Source: Dolomedes plantarius (Eukaryota > Arthropoda > Arachnida > Araneae > Dolomedidae). Taken from it: a DNA stretch of 64,000 nucleotides. The position numbers were made by a program, and so were the translations under genes. Of the stretch, positions 12,186 to 26,876 are shown piece by piece (the first letter of the stretch is position 1; each line of letters begins with the position of its first letter). The stretch is taken from positions 68,809,429 to 68,873,428 of the forward strand of contig OU015497.1 of NCBI GenBank assembly GCA_907164885.2, in the 5' to 3' direction. The notes under the pieces are model-generated. The model was not told the DNA's origin and did no database searches. It saw nothing but the letters and a program-made list of their open reading frames with translations.

Positions 12186-14564
12186 GACATAAAAAAGTAA
12201 AAATCTATAGATCAGTGATTGCCCTTCAATGTGCAGTGGCACTTTGGGGTGCGGCGAAATCAGTCAAGTGTGACGATAGATGAGAAAACATGAAACAGGA
12301 GTGTAATTAGCACAAAATGCCGTATCACTCAGCAAAACTTCGTACATTATACTGAAAAAGGAAAAAAAAATTCAAATATTATCAGCATACTCTTATTAAC
12401 ATCTGATAATTTACTGTTTTTTTTTTTTAATATATATTTATCGCTTTGTTATTAAGCAGATATAAGTCAAAACAAAACTCATGTATAGCACGCAAAAAGA
12501 GAAGAAAATGTTTATTCTTGTAATATTCTAGTTATACATCTTTAGTTAGTTACTAATTCAATGAATTTTGTTGTTAAGTTTGCATCATTTGAAATCGGAA
12601 CTGTCGATGAAACATTATATCTTTCTGAGAAAAATGTATTAGTAATTTATAATATTTCCTGCAATGACGTTTATATCACAAATCAAAACAATTATTCCCA
12701 TCTCATACATTTTAAATTAATTTAATAGTGAAATTTCATAGTTTAAATACAATATTCGGAACCAGAACTTTTAAAAAATTCTCAACATTCTCTTTTAAAT
12801 TCACATCAAATCAAAAAGTTAAAGTATTTTAAGGAAAATTCAACTCGATACCTTTTCATGAAAAAAAATTGCAACATTTTACTTAAAATTAACTTACGGT
12901 ATTTCTGAACAAGTTTTCTTTTTATTAAAATATTTTTCTACCATAAATAGAATTAAGCTGTCAGTTTTTAAAAGCTACCGCGAAAATGAAGAGCAATTAA
13001 CCGTTTTAACACAACACCTTTCACCCTTTCTTAACTTTTAGTAACTGGAAAATCACATTATAATTCTTAATGAAGTATGTAATATAGTTACAACGTGAGG
13101 GATAATTTAATTTTTTATTTATAATAATACTGAGAGCTAAGAGAGGGACATAGAAATGAGGTTATGCTATTAGGCAGAAAAAATGCATAATTTAAATATA
13201 CGTAAAGGTTTCTAATTTTTCTTTTAAAATGTGAAATATGATTTTCAAAGATTTAAAGAAAGCTGACACACACACGCATAGACACTTTACTTGACAGATT
13301 AACTGGAAAAATTGTTTTATAGCTTTCATTTTTGTATAAATAATTTAATTTTTCTTTGGTTTGAATTTAAATTTTCCCTTAATAAATTGTTTATATATTC
13401 AACAGCGAAAAGTGGGAAGTCTTTTTCTCGATAGTTTGCATTTCAAATGAAGCAAACATAATTATAAAATTTAGTTTATCAATAGCTAAACAAATATTAT
13501 TTACAACTAGAATATTACTAGAACAAACATACACATATAAATAGTTTACTGATAGAGCAATTAAAACAAAACAAACAATTTATAGCTCTCCTTTTCATGT
13601 AAAATACTTCAATTTTGTACAAAATAAATTTTAAGGGAAGAAAGAAATTAATACTGAATATTTATTTTATAGCTCACATTTTTCTATATTATATATAATA
13701 CCAAAATACACATTGAATAAAATGTTTTGTTTAAATATTCAACATAAATTACTAATGAAAGTGTAATTATTTACAAAACCACATTATTTATATATAATAA
13801 ATATTCATTTAAGCTTAATTCCATGAATTGAAATTGGAAAATTGAATATACAAATAGCAGTTTTTACCAGAAATGATTAAATTTATTAAAATGTGTATAC
13901 AGGTAGTAACTGCATAGTAAAGAATTAAAAACATAAAATATCAAGTTATGACAATTCAAACTAATTGAAAAGATAAACTAACCTAGGAGGAAAGAGAATA
14001 TATTTAAATAAATTTACGCAAATTCAGCATGAAATCATATTCTAGAAGATGAAAAAAAAAAGCGAATATCAAACTCCCGTAAAATCGATTACTTCATCTT
14101 AACATTTCATTTACTGGCGAAATTTTTCTTTGGTCAGTCAAATAAGAAATAACTTGAGAAAATAATTTAATTTATTCATCTTCCTTGTGAAATCTAATAA
14201 GCTTAGTATATGCGCAGTACATATGAAGTGAAAGAAAGAGCAATTTCTAAAATTTCTTGAATCAAGTATGTAAGTTTCTAATCAATTATCCCGTGTAAAT
14301 AATGGATTATGTGTGAAATCGTAACACATGAACATTTTAAACAATAATTACTTTCCATTTTGTCTTACATTTTTTTTGTTTGTTTACTTATCTTCGTTTT
14401 CTCAATGAGGCATCTAATCCTTGAGAAAAAATTTATTGAATAGTGATTCTACTGTGTGAGCCATTTTAGTTATCTTGTATTATTTTTATGCTTTAAAATT
14501 TTTGAACTACAAAAATTTCTTATTTTTTATTATAAACTTGCATTTTCTATTTGCGTAGAAATCA
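12186..14564. other. AT-rich stretch without recognisable feature
   Basis: No coding frame, terminal repeat or tandem array recognised by eye. Confidence 0.5.
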
Positions 14565-15640
14565 AAGGATAGTTCCGAACTTCTTGTATTGGAAAAGGAA
14601 GTTTTCTTGTGTGGGGCTGCATAATATGACTTGAACATACATTGCGAAGTTTGGAACACGTACTTACTACAAAGCACCTGGTTGAGTTGGAAATACAGAA
14701 TGGAAACATATTCTTATTATTGTTTTTCGATACCCTATGGCTCGGATGGTCAACGCATGTTTTGTACCGAAATCAGGCTGACTCTGCACTAAGTCTTATC
14801 AAAATTTATCTTGAAAAATGGTCTAACTCTTCTCTGAATCTTCACAAATCTTCTGAAATCTTAAAACAAATGTTGTAGCTCTTGTTAACAAGCGAAATCT
14901 TCATCTTATTTATTCACTAGATGTTTGGTTACGACTCCAGATACATATGCCAATGGCTTTGTGTGGTAAGGAAATTGTGCTTGCTGGTGGTTGCATGTTA
15001 ATTCTTTAGTTTTGGAAAGGGTTGTATTCTTCTTTCGGGCTGTAATAATATCACTTGAACATATATTGCGAAGTTTCGTTTGTATACTTACAACAAATCA
15101 CCTCGTTACGGTGGGAAGACAGAATGGAAACATATTCCTATTACTGTTTTCCCATATCCAATGCCTCAAACGCTCAATGCATGTTTTGTACTAAAAGCAG
15201 TCTGACTCCGTACTAGTTCTTATTAATACACGGAATCTAATCTTTAATTTCTTAACACTACAAGTTTGGTTACGACTCAAGATAAGTTATGACACTGGTC
15301 GTGTGTGGTATGGATGCATTCAAAGAAATGGTACCCATCATATATTACATGTTATGTCTTTAGTTTTGAAAATGTATTATTCTTGTTTAGGGCTGTATAC
15401 TATAACTTGAACTTACATTGTGAAGTTTGGAACATATTCTTACTACAGTGCATCAGGTAGCTGTGACGTTACTGACAGAACAGAAACATGCTACTTTTTT
15501 TTCCTCCAAAATCCTATGCATCGGATCCTCAGTGTATGTTTTACACCAAAGGCAGGTCGATACAGTGTTAGTTTTTATCAATAAATGCAATCTTTACTCA
15601 TTTCTACACTACTTGCTTGGTTCTTTTTTTTAATATAGTG
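14565..15640 (+). repeat. three-copy degenerate tandem repeat
   Basis: Three diverged direct copies of a unit of roughly 350 to 425 bp. The anchor 'ACTTGAACATACATTG' starts at about 14629, with variants at 15053 and 15405. Each is preceded by a variant of 'TTCTTGTTTAGGGCTG' and followed by 'CGAAGTTTGGAACA', then 'AGAATGGAAACATATTC', then 'GCATGTTTTGTAC'. Frames of 67 to 78 residues occur in corresponding positions of the copies but show no known domain and differ in length, so I do not call them genes. The region is less AT-rich than its flanks. Confidence 0.75.
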
Positions 15641-18600
15641 TGCACAGGTGTGGTATACGAATTTACTAAGGTTATGTACATATTTTCCTTATTTCACGAT
15701 CATGTCCTTACAAATATGTGGGTTGGCATGTTTGTGGGGGTTTCCTGACTCCGTGTGAATTTAGCTAATTGAAATAACTAATCAATACGGAGTTGCAGGT
15801 TTAAGAATACGGCGATAAAGAAACAGCCGAATGGAAGGGGTTTCTGGCAAAAACAACATTGCCATATCTTTCTACCACTAAAGAAGATGTTAAGGAATAA
15901 TCGTAAGTGGTTTAGGAATATTCAAAGATCTTTTTGAAAACTGTTTTAAGTATTTGATATTCACTATTTAGTTAGATTTAATGAAATTCACACGTATATG
16001 ATTTTTTATATACTTTGCTAAATGAAAAATGTCTTAACTTGTTTAACATTTTTAAGGTATCTGTTGTTTTAAATTTCAAAATATAAATGATCATAAAGCA
16101 GTGAAAATAAATAACTACAGGAAACTGAACGTAAGCAATCAATCACTCTTGTTAAAATATATACCATATCTGCATTTGTATCAGTATTTATTATAGTTTT
16201 TTTTTACTAACGTGGGCAATTCTAAACTGATACAATGAATAAACGACAAACTGTGGGCAGCACGTAATTTGGGAATAATTTATTACTGAACAAATATTAT
16301 TCATAAGGTAAACGGTATTTTTTGACAGAAAAAATACTTTATGTACTCATACACTAAGCCATCATAAAAAAAGAGATCTCTTTTTTTTCTATCAACCCAT
16401 AATAATGTTAATATAGAAACATTTCATATCTTATTTCGTAATACTTAACGTTTTGTACACGAAAAGTTCTAGCCTGCTATAAGCCTCGCCATTATTAGTA
16501 GAATCGAGACGAATAAATATGGAGACATACACCAGAGATTTTGAGCCTATATTGGTTTTCTAACACCCTTAATATGAACTTTGAGTAACAAGCGAAATCC
16601 CATTGGAAATCCTTAGTGGAATCAACTGGCTAGAAGACATCATTTCCCGGGATTCTCTTATGTGTCATTAAGCTTAGGTCTCTAATCCTGGAACTCCTTA
16701 TCTTTCTCTCCCCTGGAACAAGTTAGCTGGCGCGCTCCGAGGTGATAACAAAGAATAATACGGCATTTATAGCTATTGGGGCACTTGAGTTCAAAGTTCG
16801 AATGAAAAATTGTCTTGAATATTTCAGTTTTAATTGTTTTCACAGCACAATATTATTTATTCAGTTCTGCTAAATTTCGGGAGATTATTGAAGTGGGAAA
16901 TATTTAATGGTTTATTTGCTTAAATTGTTTTAAAAAGTTTTAAAGAAACTTTCAACAAAGATTGTTTGTTATACGAATAGATTGCATCAATTTAATCTAC
17001 CTTAACGATGATATGTAATCATCTCTTATATGAATGATATCATGCATTTTTTACTGATTTTCAATGTGAAACATTTAATAATTGCATTAATTTTACTGCA
17101 TCAAAACTCAATTCGTTATTACTATTTACTTTACGTTTCACGTCAAAAGAAAAATATACAAAGGAAAATAAGTGTCAAACGATGATACGAAAAATGGAGA
17201 AGTTTGTAATGCAAAAGTGTTTGCATTTTTAGTACACATTTTCTTCATGCGATTACTGTATTTTATTACTCAGATTTTTTAAACTTTTCAGTTTAAATTT
17301 ATAAACAGGTTTATAAGGAACGTGACAGGTTTAATTTAATATGTGAATCGATCATAAATGGAGTAAATAGTGATAGGCTATTATTTTTACCGTATATTAA
17401 GGTTACGTACGTTCTTGAAATATATGAAACGTACTTGCATTTTTCTCTACGGAAAGGTTTCATTTATCATAGTATTTCTGCAAGGTATTATTTGACTCTG
17501 ATGCGTAGAAATACAATTGATTTGTAATTGTAACTTGCAGGATACTTGCGAATAATAAATGCTTTTTGAACACTTCTTAAGTGGCACAATAAGTTCAAAA
17601 GGGTAATATAAGGGTATAATTCAGGCAGAGGAGCACGTGTGTGACTGTCACAAAGGACAATTCGCAAATGCTATAAATAATTGTAAACTAGTTCGAAATA
17701 GGTGGCCGGTCTACTAGTTCGAAACAGGTGGCGGCTCTTTTTACTTTATTGTGCAACTGAAGAAATGTTCATTTCGTGATTTTTAATTGGTTCGAAAAAA
17801 ATGTTTCACAAAATCTGATATTTAAAGTGTTAGTCCATTTTTTTAAAGTTAATTGGCATAACTTATAATACTCCTGTTTTGACATTTTTACTGGTAAGGA
17901 AAAAGTAAACTTATCTGAATTTTTTCGCATAACTATATACAAATATTGATTCTGTGATCACCAATTTTAATCCTAAGTTTCATAAACAGTATGTGTAAAC
18001 ACATTAGATAACGGATATAACATTATGAAATATTCCATAACCATTTATCACGACATTCATTTCTTACGATTCAAATTTAAGACTTATTTTTTTTCGTAGT
18101 GTAATTTTTCCATTATATTTTTTCATTTTGTATTATTGTTCAAACTAATATGTAAGTAATGGTAGTACATAAGCATAAAAATATATTTCTGAGAGAGGCA
18201 TAAAGGGGATTTTAAGATATCACATCCGTAAAATCGACAACTGAAAAAGATGAAACCTTAAACACTGAAAATAAAATTAGACCAGTTTATAAATTTGTAA
18301 GAGAGGCAATATTGCAAATAATTTAATACTTTTAGATCTTTTCAATACCCCCCCTAATCCATATATATGTACAGAGGACCCTTTTCAATTACGGTCAGAA
18401 AGCATGATTTCATTTATAATAATCACATACAATTTTTTTTCCATATGAGCATGATATTTTTTAACATTAAAAAGTCATATCCCTAATATAATAAATTTGT
18501 TTGATGTGGGAAATAAGCGTTTAAAAAGTCATCAAATTGATTCATCAGTTACAGCGTACAGTTTATTGGTCTCGGGCTATTTAATCTGCATGTCATAGAC

Positions 18601-21600
18601 TCATGACCCAATAACTTCCGAATAATATAAGCATTTTGGGGATAATGGGGGGATATATTATTTGGAGTTATGTGGATGCATTCACGGGCATTATATTCGG
18701 GCAAAATGTGATGTTCTACGTCATAAGTAGTGAACTTATGCAGAGCACGAAAAAAGTCAAAGGCGGAAAGATCGTATTGACGTTCAGTCGAACTGTCTGT
18801 AAAACAGCATCTTTCTTTAACGTTTGATTTCAAACATTTTTAGACGCGCATAAACTTGATTCAAAATTAACTTACCGACAAACGATTATCCCCGATATAG
18901 AAAAGGTTTTTAGAAGATTTCTGCTTGCTTTTACAAAAATTAAATGTTAAACTGTATGTTGTTCTTCACACTTAATGTCATATGTGAATTTTTCTTTCCA
19001 GTTTTTGAATGGAAATAAAAAAAAAACATTTCATCGCAATTTCTTTTGAAGAAACTTTCGTTATTTCTAAGCAGTGAAAAATTGTTTGAGATTTGGAATC
19101 TAATTATAAACGCGACCAAGTTCAAGTGCCTAGAGAGTTATCAAGAGATTTTAATTGAAAAATCTGTGACCTTTCGCAACATTAACTGAGTTCTGACCCA
19201 ATTTCCTAATGTTATCCAATGACAGCGATACATAAGATCAATCCATCGGTTTTCTAATCACTTTTCCTGTGGCATAAGATTATTATCTATCTGAGAAATA
19301 ATCACTAAACATTTATCGACAGAGGTTACCGTACATTACAAATGAATTTTGCAAGGGAATACAGTAAAGAATTGCGCATCATCCGTCAAGCCGAATAAAT
19401 TTGGTCTTTCCAAAAAATTCTATCCACATCTGCTTTTGAATCTTGATTTTTAGAAATAAACTTTAAAAAAACATATTAAGAGTAGTTTTCAGTTATAACT
19501 TTACTCAGATAAAACCAATATTCAGATAAATTTTTTTTCATTTCACTAAAATTGATTAATTATGATGCGAATATAAATTACTTGTCAACCAACATTAAAA
19601 AAATGAGAAGCCAATAGTTTAAATTTTTTTTACCATAAATATATTATATCAGTATAATGGGAATAAAATCAGTTATAATTAACTCTCAAGCCTTTAAAAT
19701 ATTTCTTTTTCCATTACAAACTAGTCGGTGTGTGAAAACCTCAAGGGACGATAAAATTTGCAGTTTTGGAATGTACAGAAAGATAAAATTTTGTCACAGT
19801 GGCTCTGGGAAATTACATTAAATTAATCAGACATTTATGATATTAAAAATGATTTAATTTATAAAGAATTAATTATTCAATTCAGTCTAAATTTTATTTT
19901 TAATGAAAATCGTATTTTCTTCTTGAACTAATTGAAATAATATTGATATTAACTGGCATCACAATAAAAGGAAAATCACAATAAAAGTATTATAATCACA
20001 ATAAAAGTAATAAATACAGAATAATATTTTAATGATTTAATTTATTTAAAATCATTGTAAATCCAAAATAAGAAAATAAATAGATGAATTTGTGACACAA
20101 TTATCTGAAAGTTATCAAACAAATGAGATTCAACATCGATTAATTAGAGCAACATTAAAACCGATTTTTGCTTATCTACATTGGTAATCAATCGCAATAA
20201 TCGAAATAAAATCTAGTATGAAAGTGTAAAAATTAAATTGACTTAAACTTATTTTAAACCCAAAACAAGAAAAACGAAATTAGGAAAATTTTGTCGACAG
20301 TTATCAGAAAGATATCGAGCATAACAGTTTTAATATCGATCAATAAAATGAAACATAAAAATTATTCTGGCTTGCACACTGATAATAAATTATGAAAATA
20401 TTAAAATTATCAAAATAATTATTACTTTGTCTTTTTAATTACACCTTGCATCTTGCTTTTCAGTAAACATAACTTGTTCGTTTTAAAACCAAATTTATTA
20501 TTAAAAATATGTTTAATTTTGAAAAAAATTTAAATATTTGAAGTGTTTTTACATTTAAAAACTGATTAAAAATTAAAATAAAATAAACACATTTTTTCTC
20601 AAAAGTATCTCGATTTTGAAAATATAATTTTTAAGTATTGACATACACAGCAAATCTACAAAAATATATGAAGAAAATCCGTATGCTTAGAGCAAACGGC
20701 ATCTTCAATACATGAAAAGTATTAAATTCAAAATAACTTAGGAGCATATGTCGTTGCAAGCTGGAATACAAATGGAAATGAGAAAAATGCATGTATACTT
20801 ATAAAATTCTCATGCATGCAGAAACTTTATATATATAGATCTGACGGCAATTTTATAGTGCAGCTCTTAGAGAAAAGGGAAATGTTGCGTAATACATCAG
20901 AGAAACACTACACAGTCCACTGGATCCTGAAGAGAAATTGCGTTGTTACTCGCTGAATTCCGAAAACTTATTGCATGAAAGAGCTGTAAATAAAATGCAG
21001 GATCTTGCTTTGAATGAATGTGGCATTTCTGAAGCATGTCGTATGTCTACTAATGTACAAAATGTATGTTAACATGGCATGCAATTGCGTGAAAAATGTT
21101 ATGTCTTTTTGAACAAGCCATGTGATGAGTTCGAAATATGTGAAATAAGAAATTAAATGATTTATAATAATAAAAATGATAAACTTTTTTAAAATGCATT
21201 TTTTTAGTAAAAATGTAATTTTCATTTGATAGCCAAAATTTCAACAATTTAATTTCGTTTAATTAGAGAATATATATGTTCGTATACATATGCTGGTGGG
21301 TAGAAATGCTAGTTTTTTTCGTATATTATATGTTATCTCATATGCCTGAGCATAAATATGCCCATATGCATTTACAAAATGTGTACATATATACATGTAT
21401 ATGGACATTATCTCTCCCTCTCTCTCTTCTCTCTATCTCTCGCAATATATCTGTCTATGGGCCTGTTCACATAGAATCCATCAGCGATAGCGCAAAAAAT
21501 TGTTAACCAATCATGTGCCAGTCATTGACCCATTTTTCCAATCAGCGTCAACAGACCCTTTAACTGTAATGCTGCCGGATTCTATATATATCTTCATATA

Positions 21601-21615
21601 TCTATATCTATCTAT
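15641..21615. other. AT-rich stretch; small local duplications only
   Basis: No gene recognised. Less AT-rich islands occur at about 16480-16800 and 18540-18830; the second holds a 94-residue minus-strand frame without a domain. A tandem duplication of 'ACTAGTTCGAAATAGGTGG' occurs at 17688-17709 and 17713-17734 (25-bp period). A CT-rich run lies at about 21411-21441. No RNA gene seen. Confidence 0.45.
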
Positions 21616-21837
<222 letters not shown>

Positions 21838-23619
21838 TAGCTGAGGTACCCGGCGATGCCCGGGATTTTAAGAATGCTTGTTAACCAAAATCAATTTAAA
21901 AATTAACGCGGTGTAAATTACACACAAAACATATATGTGCAATGTTATACACATCTCAGAATTTAGGAATTTCAGACTTTCATCATTGTGGCACTAAAAT
22001 CTGAAAAGTAAAAATGTCAAATTGTCTAATGTTTGTTAACTAAAATTAATTTAAATCTAAACACAGTATAAATAACATAGAAAAAACACGTGAAATCTTA
22101 TACCCATGAATAAAAGGAAAACCCAATAAAAAAATATATAAATTTATAATAAACTCCTCAGAATTTTGCTAGATCTAGCCTTTTATCATTGGGGCAAAAA
22201 GAAAGAAGCTGAAATTACAGGTTTAGCAGAAATTTCCAATAGAACCATGATATGACTCCAGCGTTGCCTCTTAAAAAATGAAGTGTTTGATTGAGGGCTG
22301 CTAACCATTCAACTCCTCTCCACATTAAACTCCTATAAACATCCTCTACATATTAAATTCCTTTTCTCTCCGTATTAAACTCCTCAGAATTTTGGTAGAT
22401 TCAGCCTTTTATTATAGTACCACTAAAAACTGAAACATCCTCTCCAGAAATACAAATTTATTAATTTCAATAATTAAACACCCACAAATGTATAAATTTC
22501 ACAAAAGTTTTTTAACCAATATTTGAAAAATTGGTAAATGAAAAAGCATATGAAAATAAAGATAATAAGAACTTCCGGAAACGAAATTAATTACCCTTCA
22601 TTTTTAATTAATAAAAAACCAACATAATATTAAAAACGATAGTTGTTAAAACGATAAAAACGATAAAAACTTTTAAAAACGATAGTTGTTTAAAAGCATA
22701 TGAAAATAAAGCTATTATAAAGATAATAATGAAAAAAGCATAAGGAAATAATGCTCGCGAATGAAGTTAACGTTACGATATAAAGATAGTAATAATAATA
22801 TAAACCGCGTGCATAAAATATTTAGCTTTTCAAGCGAAATAAATTAATTTTTGGAAAAGAACTACTTTTAATCGAGACATTAAATACACTGCACAAAATT
22901 TTCATTTTACCAACTTTCTACTCTACAATTTACACACTACTTCTTTGAAGTTGGGTGTTGAAACATCCTCTTTGAAAAATTTACACCCTACTTCTTTTAA
23001 ATAGGGTGTAAATATAAAGTTTTAACAGCCAATTGAATGCCAGTTAAAAACGATTGTTGTTTAAAATCATATGAAAATTACGCTATTATAAAAATAATAA
23101 TAAAAAATAAACATTGGAAAATAATTGCAAAAATGCACTTAGCATCCTTCAATTTATAGCAACACCTTCTAAAGGTACTGGCTTTTGAGGTTATTGAATA
23201 TTAGAAGAAGTTCATTAGTATTGTTATATACAATACAAATGATAAATGCAATCTTTTCAGGTAAGTAATTTTTTTAGTAATTTTTATAAAATAAAATTCC
23301 TAAATAAATAAAAAAAGCAATGTGCAGTAGTATCACATAAATTATGCCTAAAGACTTGTATGATCATAACACAAGAAATAAAAATGTTGAATACAGAACT
23401 TTAACATTATGTTTCAAAATGCTCTAAATCTTTAAACAACAAAATAAAAACCCAATATATTAATTTCTACACTTAATGAGCAGTATAATAAATAAAAAAA
23501 CGTTCAAACAATAATAACTGCAACAGCATACCTATTTAAAAAATATAAATAGATAAATAAAAAAAAATTAGTAATTCAAGGTGTCGGTAGATGGCGCCAT
23601 CCTTCAACCTAATCTATCC

Positions 23620-24480
23620 CACCTCTAAATTCAAATGGACTGTTCCACGCAAAGGGTGCCTCGTTGGGAAAGAAGGGCTAGTGTGCTGTACAGTATCTAC
23701 GTTAATGACTTTCCCACACACTTCAGAACTAACATTGTAGTCTACGCTGATGACACAGCCATATACACATCACATTACAAAATTAACTTTGCTGTGAATC
23801 AATTAAACATACACCTTCAACTCATCATCTCTTGGATACTTAAATAGAAAATCAAGCAAAATATTGACAAATGTGTTGCTGTCATGTTTTCCAGAAAAAG
23901 ACTTGACTCGTACAATGATCACAAAATCATTATTGACAACACTGCTCTGCCCTGGTCCATCTCTTGTAAATACTTAGGTATTATTCTTGATAAAAACCTC
24001 ACTTGGCACCCCCACATAAAATATATAACTGATAAATTTCGAGCTGCTAAAAGAAAACTCTTCCCCCTAATTGCTCGGAATAGCTATTTGAATCTCAATA
24101 TGAAGTTGCTCATCTATAGTGCATTCCTAAGACCTATTTTAACTTATGCTTGCCAGTCCTGGTCCTACTGTGCCAACTATCATTTTACAAAAATCTGTGC
24201 TGCTCAGAATAAAATTATCAGAGATATTGTTGAAGACCCCTATTACTTTAGAAATTATAAAATCCATGAAGAACTTAATTTTCCCACCCTAACTAACTTT
24301 TATTAACTCCATAAATATTAACTTTCACAATAGCATTGAATCTAACAACATCACTTTATTAACTGAACTTTCTAACTATGTCTATAATAAACCTTTCAAT
24401 AGGAAGAGACCAAGAGCGTCTCTTACTCTTGACTGGCAATTTTCCACTTATTTTTGTGTTATCTGTTGCACTGAATTAGA
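23620..24480 (+). pseudogene. Jockey-clade LINE reverse transcriptase, 3' fragment
   Basis: Encodes the C-terminal half of a non-LTR retrotransposon reverse transcriptase, which makes cDNA from element RNA. 'NIVVYADDTAIYTS' (about 23731-23772) is the catalytic YADD box. It is followed by 'WILK', a stop, and 'IDKCVAVMFSRKRL', then 'KYLGIILDKNLTWHPHIKYI', the thumb-region motif typical of Jockey-type enzymes, and 'LLIYSAFLRPILTYACQSW', the standard post-thumb segment. A TAG stop lies at about 23846, and a frameshift near 24300 is needed to continue into 'ESNNITLLTELSNYVYNKPF'. The endonuclease and N-terminal palm are absent, the usual result of 5' truncation. A CTGA tandem run follows at about 24546. 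Confidence 0.85.
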
Positions 24481-24576
24481 TCGCGGTCCTCCCGTCCTGT
24501 TGGTTGCGGGATAGAATCCTCAACCTGACTGACTTTTGCTGTTGCTGTTGACTGACTGACTGACATACAACGTACA

Positions 24577-25205
24577 GACCAAACCGCCGAGACCTAAAGG
24601 GCAGAAATTTTGCATGGCGATTCTTCTTATAGTGTAGGGGAGCACTAAGAAAGAATTTAAAAAAAATTCTTCTTAGATTTTTTTAAATAAAATTTTTAAG
24701 CTGTTTTAGTAACTTTTTTAAGTTTGCATCTAAAAGAATAATTTGATGGTTATAAAATTTATATCAGGAAAAAGACCATAAAAATTCCTTTAAAATGAAA
24801 TCTTTTTCGAATCTTTACCTCCATTTTCTAATTTTTTGGTGTGAATTTTTAAAGATTAATTTTTAGAATTTAATTTATTAAACGCTGATCACGTGATTTC
24901 TTTTTCTGGTACTTTAAATATATTTATTGTCACATAACAACAAAGTAGACTAAACAAAAAATATTTTTTCTCTTGCTAATGCGGCAGACGATTGGACTTT
25001 AGAAAAATAAAATAAAATACAGTAAAAGATATGTTCCTCAAACTGTAATATGTTAACTGTACTATATTCTTTAGTATGTCCTATTAGATTTAATTCGAAT
25101 ATTTTCTTCTACATTATTTTGTCTATAAAAATATCCCTTACGATTTTTTTAAAAATATATAATTTTCTTTTTTTTTATATCACTTGTATACATTGATCGT
25201 CTTAT
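24577..25205 (-). repeat. interspersed retroelement-like repeat, copy B
   Basis: Second copy of the repeat at 11566-12185, same orientation. It keeps 'CAGACCAAAC' at its left end and is truncated after 'TATACATTGATCGTC', so it lacks the CTAGCTG end seen in copy A. Relative to copy A it carries about 125 extra bases around 25005-25115. Confidence 0.6.
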
Positions 25206-25455
25206 AATACTAAAAGTTTAAAATAGTGGTGCCATCTACTGCACGTCTAGTATAACAGCTTACATTTAGTTTAAAAAATTGTTGGTTTTTTATTAATGGA
25301 AAATTAACGGTATTTAATTTCGATTTTGGAAGTTCTTAAGTCCTTCGGCTGTTTTTAAAGACGCCTGTATTTAAAATTTCACGATCGCTACTCCTAAATT
25401 GTGGATTTCTATATAATTATAGACATTCAGACATACAGACAGACAGACAAATTTT

Positions 25456-25745
<290 letters not shown>

Positions 25746-25759
25746 TCGAATCGAGAATA

Positions 25760-25900
25760 TCGGTTAAAAGAATATCCCGTTTAATGTAATAAATTTTCAA
25801 TGTACCAAACCGTAGTAATTTGTTTCTGTGTTAAATTTCCCGGTTAATGGAATATATTGTTTTGCAGTTACCCCGCTTAAAGAAATAATTTTTAGCCATG
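25760..25900 (+). repeat. iterated motif at the Tigger left end
   Basis: At least four variants of 'CCCGNTTAANRRAATA' occur in about 130 bp, at about 25763, 25778, 25849 and 25872. Related motifs recur in inverted form at the right end (about 28575-28640). Inferred role: transposase binding sites. Confidence 0.55.
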
Positions 25901-26510
25901 ACGATATCGATCTTTTTCTATTTCGCACACTTCTTTTCAGAATTCTTTTCTGTAAAGTGCAATAATGAATGTGCAGTAACTGAATGTCTTTCAAAGCAAT
26001 TTTGTCGCTTCGCAGAAAGTGTGCAATCGCAGGAAATGGGGATTTCTTCAATTTTGAAGGGCAATTCATTGTTGTTGCTGTTTTTGCTAGCCCCCCCCCC
26101 TCCCTCCCCGTATTGCTCGGCCGCTCAGCTTACGTTTCCCTATTCAGAGAATGAACAATAAGCTTCACCCCCGGATGAGAGGCAGAAAATTTGTGGGTGT
26201 GTGTGTGTGAGGAAATGTGAAACATCAACAGGTCCTTATCTTGAAGGGGACGGGGATTAACAACTGTAACGAATCTGTTCGGAGAAGCGCAGCATTTAAT
26301 AAGGCGTCCACATTCATCTGCATTGTACAGTATTCTGCGGGGGAAACCAGTGATTTATGGGCAGAGCGCCTGCAACGATCCTCCGATGGAGCTGTCCTCC
26401 GATAGAGCATCAAAGGGGGGGGAGGGGTTCGCGCGGGTCAAATGGTGTCAAGCGGGGTCGGGGGGTACTTGTCTGCATGAATGTGGATGTACCATAACGT
26501 GGGGTTCAAA

Positions 26511-26757
26511 AGATGAACAAATCTTGGGAAAATATTTTCTCTGATGCAATAAAAAATTGTTTCGTAAAATGTAAATTTTTAACAGACGTAACAATTGATG
26601 AATTAAATGATGAATCAATTACAAACGCAAATGATTTACCACCAAAAGGAATGACAGAAGAAAATTTTTCCAATTTTGTAAACTTCGACAATGACTTGGT
26701 AGAATGAATTTGATGAAGAAAATACCATTAAAAAGTTTCCGTCACATGTTGAAGTTA
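26511..26757 (+). repeat. duplicated 3' segment of the Tigger transposase
   Basis: About 247 bp nearly identical to 27942-28190, the end of the transposase gene and its first downstream bases. Only scattered substitutions separate the two, for example 'TTTTTAACAGACGTAACAAT' against 'TTTTCAACAGACGTAGCAAT'. It sits upstream of the transposase start in the same orientation, joined to the GC-rich leader, so it is an internal rearrangement rather than a separate gene. Confidence 0.85.
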
Positions 26758-26876
26758 AATAGCCTTGAACATTTAACTGTACATTTTCTACGGAGATAAG
26801 TTCGACAGTTCGCTTTCGTGAAATCAGTGTCTCCTCGCTTTCGTGAAATCAGCCATATTTCTTGTGCTTTACTACA

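Noticed and set aside
18549..18833. 94-residue minus-strand frame
   Set aside because: No domain recognised; an overlapping opposite-strand frame of similar length shows chance openness.
26225..26413. Frames on both strands in the GC-rich Tigger leader, including a run of Pro codons near 26090
   Set aside because: Overlapping open frames come from base composition; no domain, and the region is shared non-coding leader.
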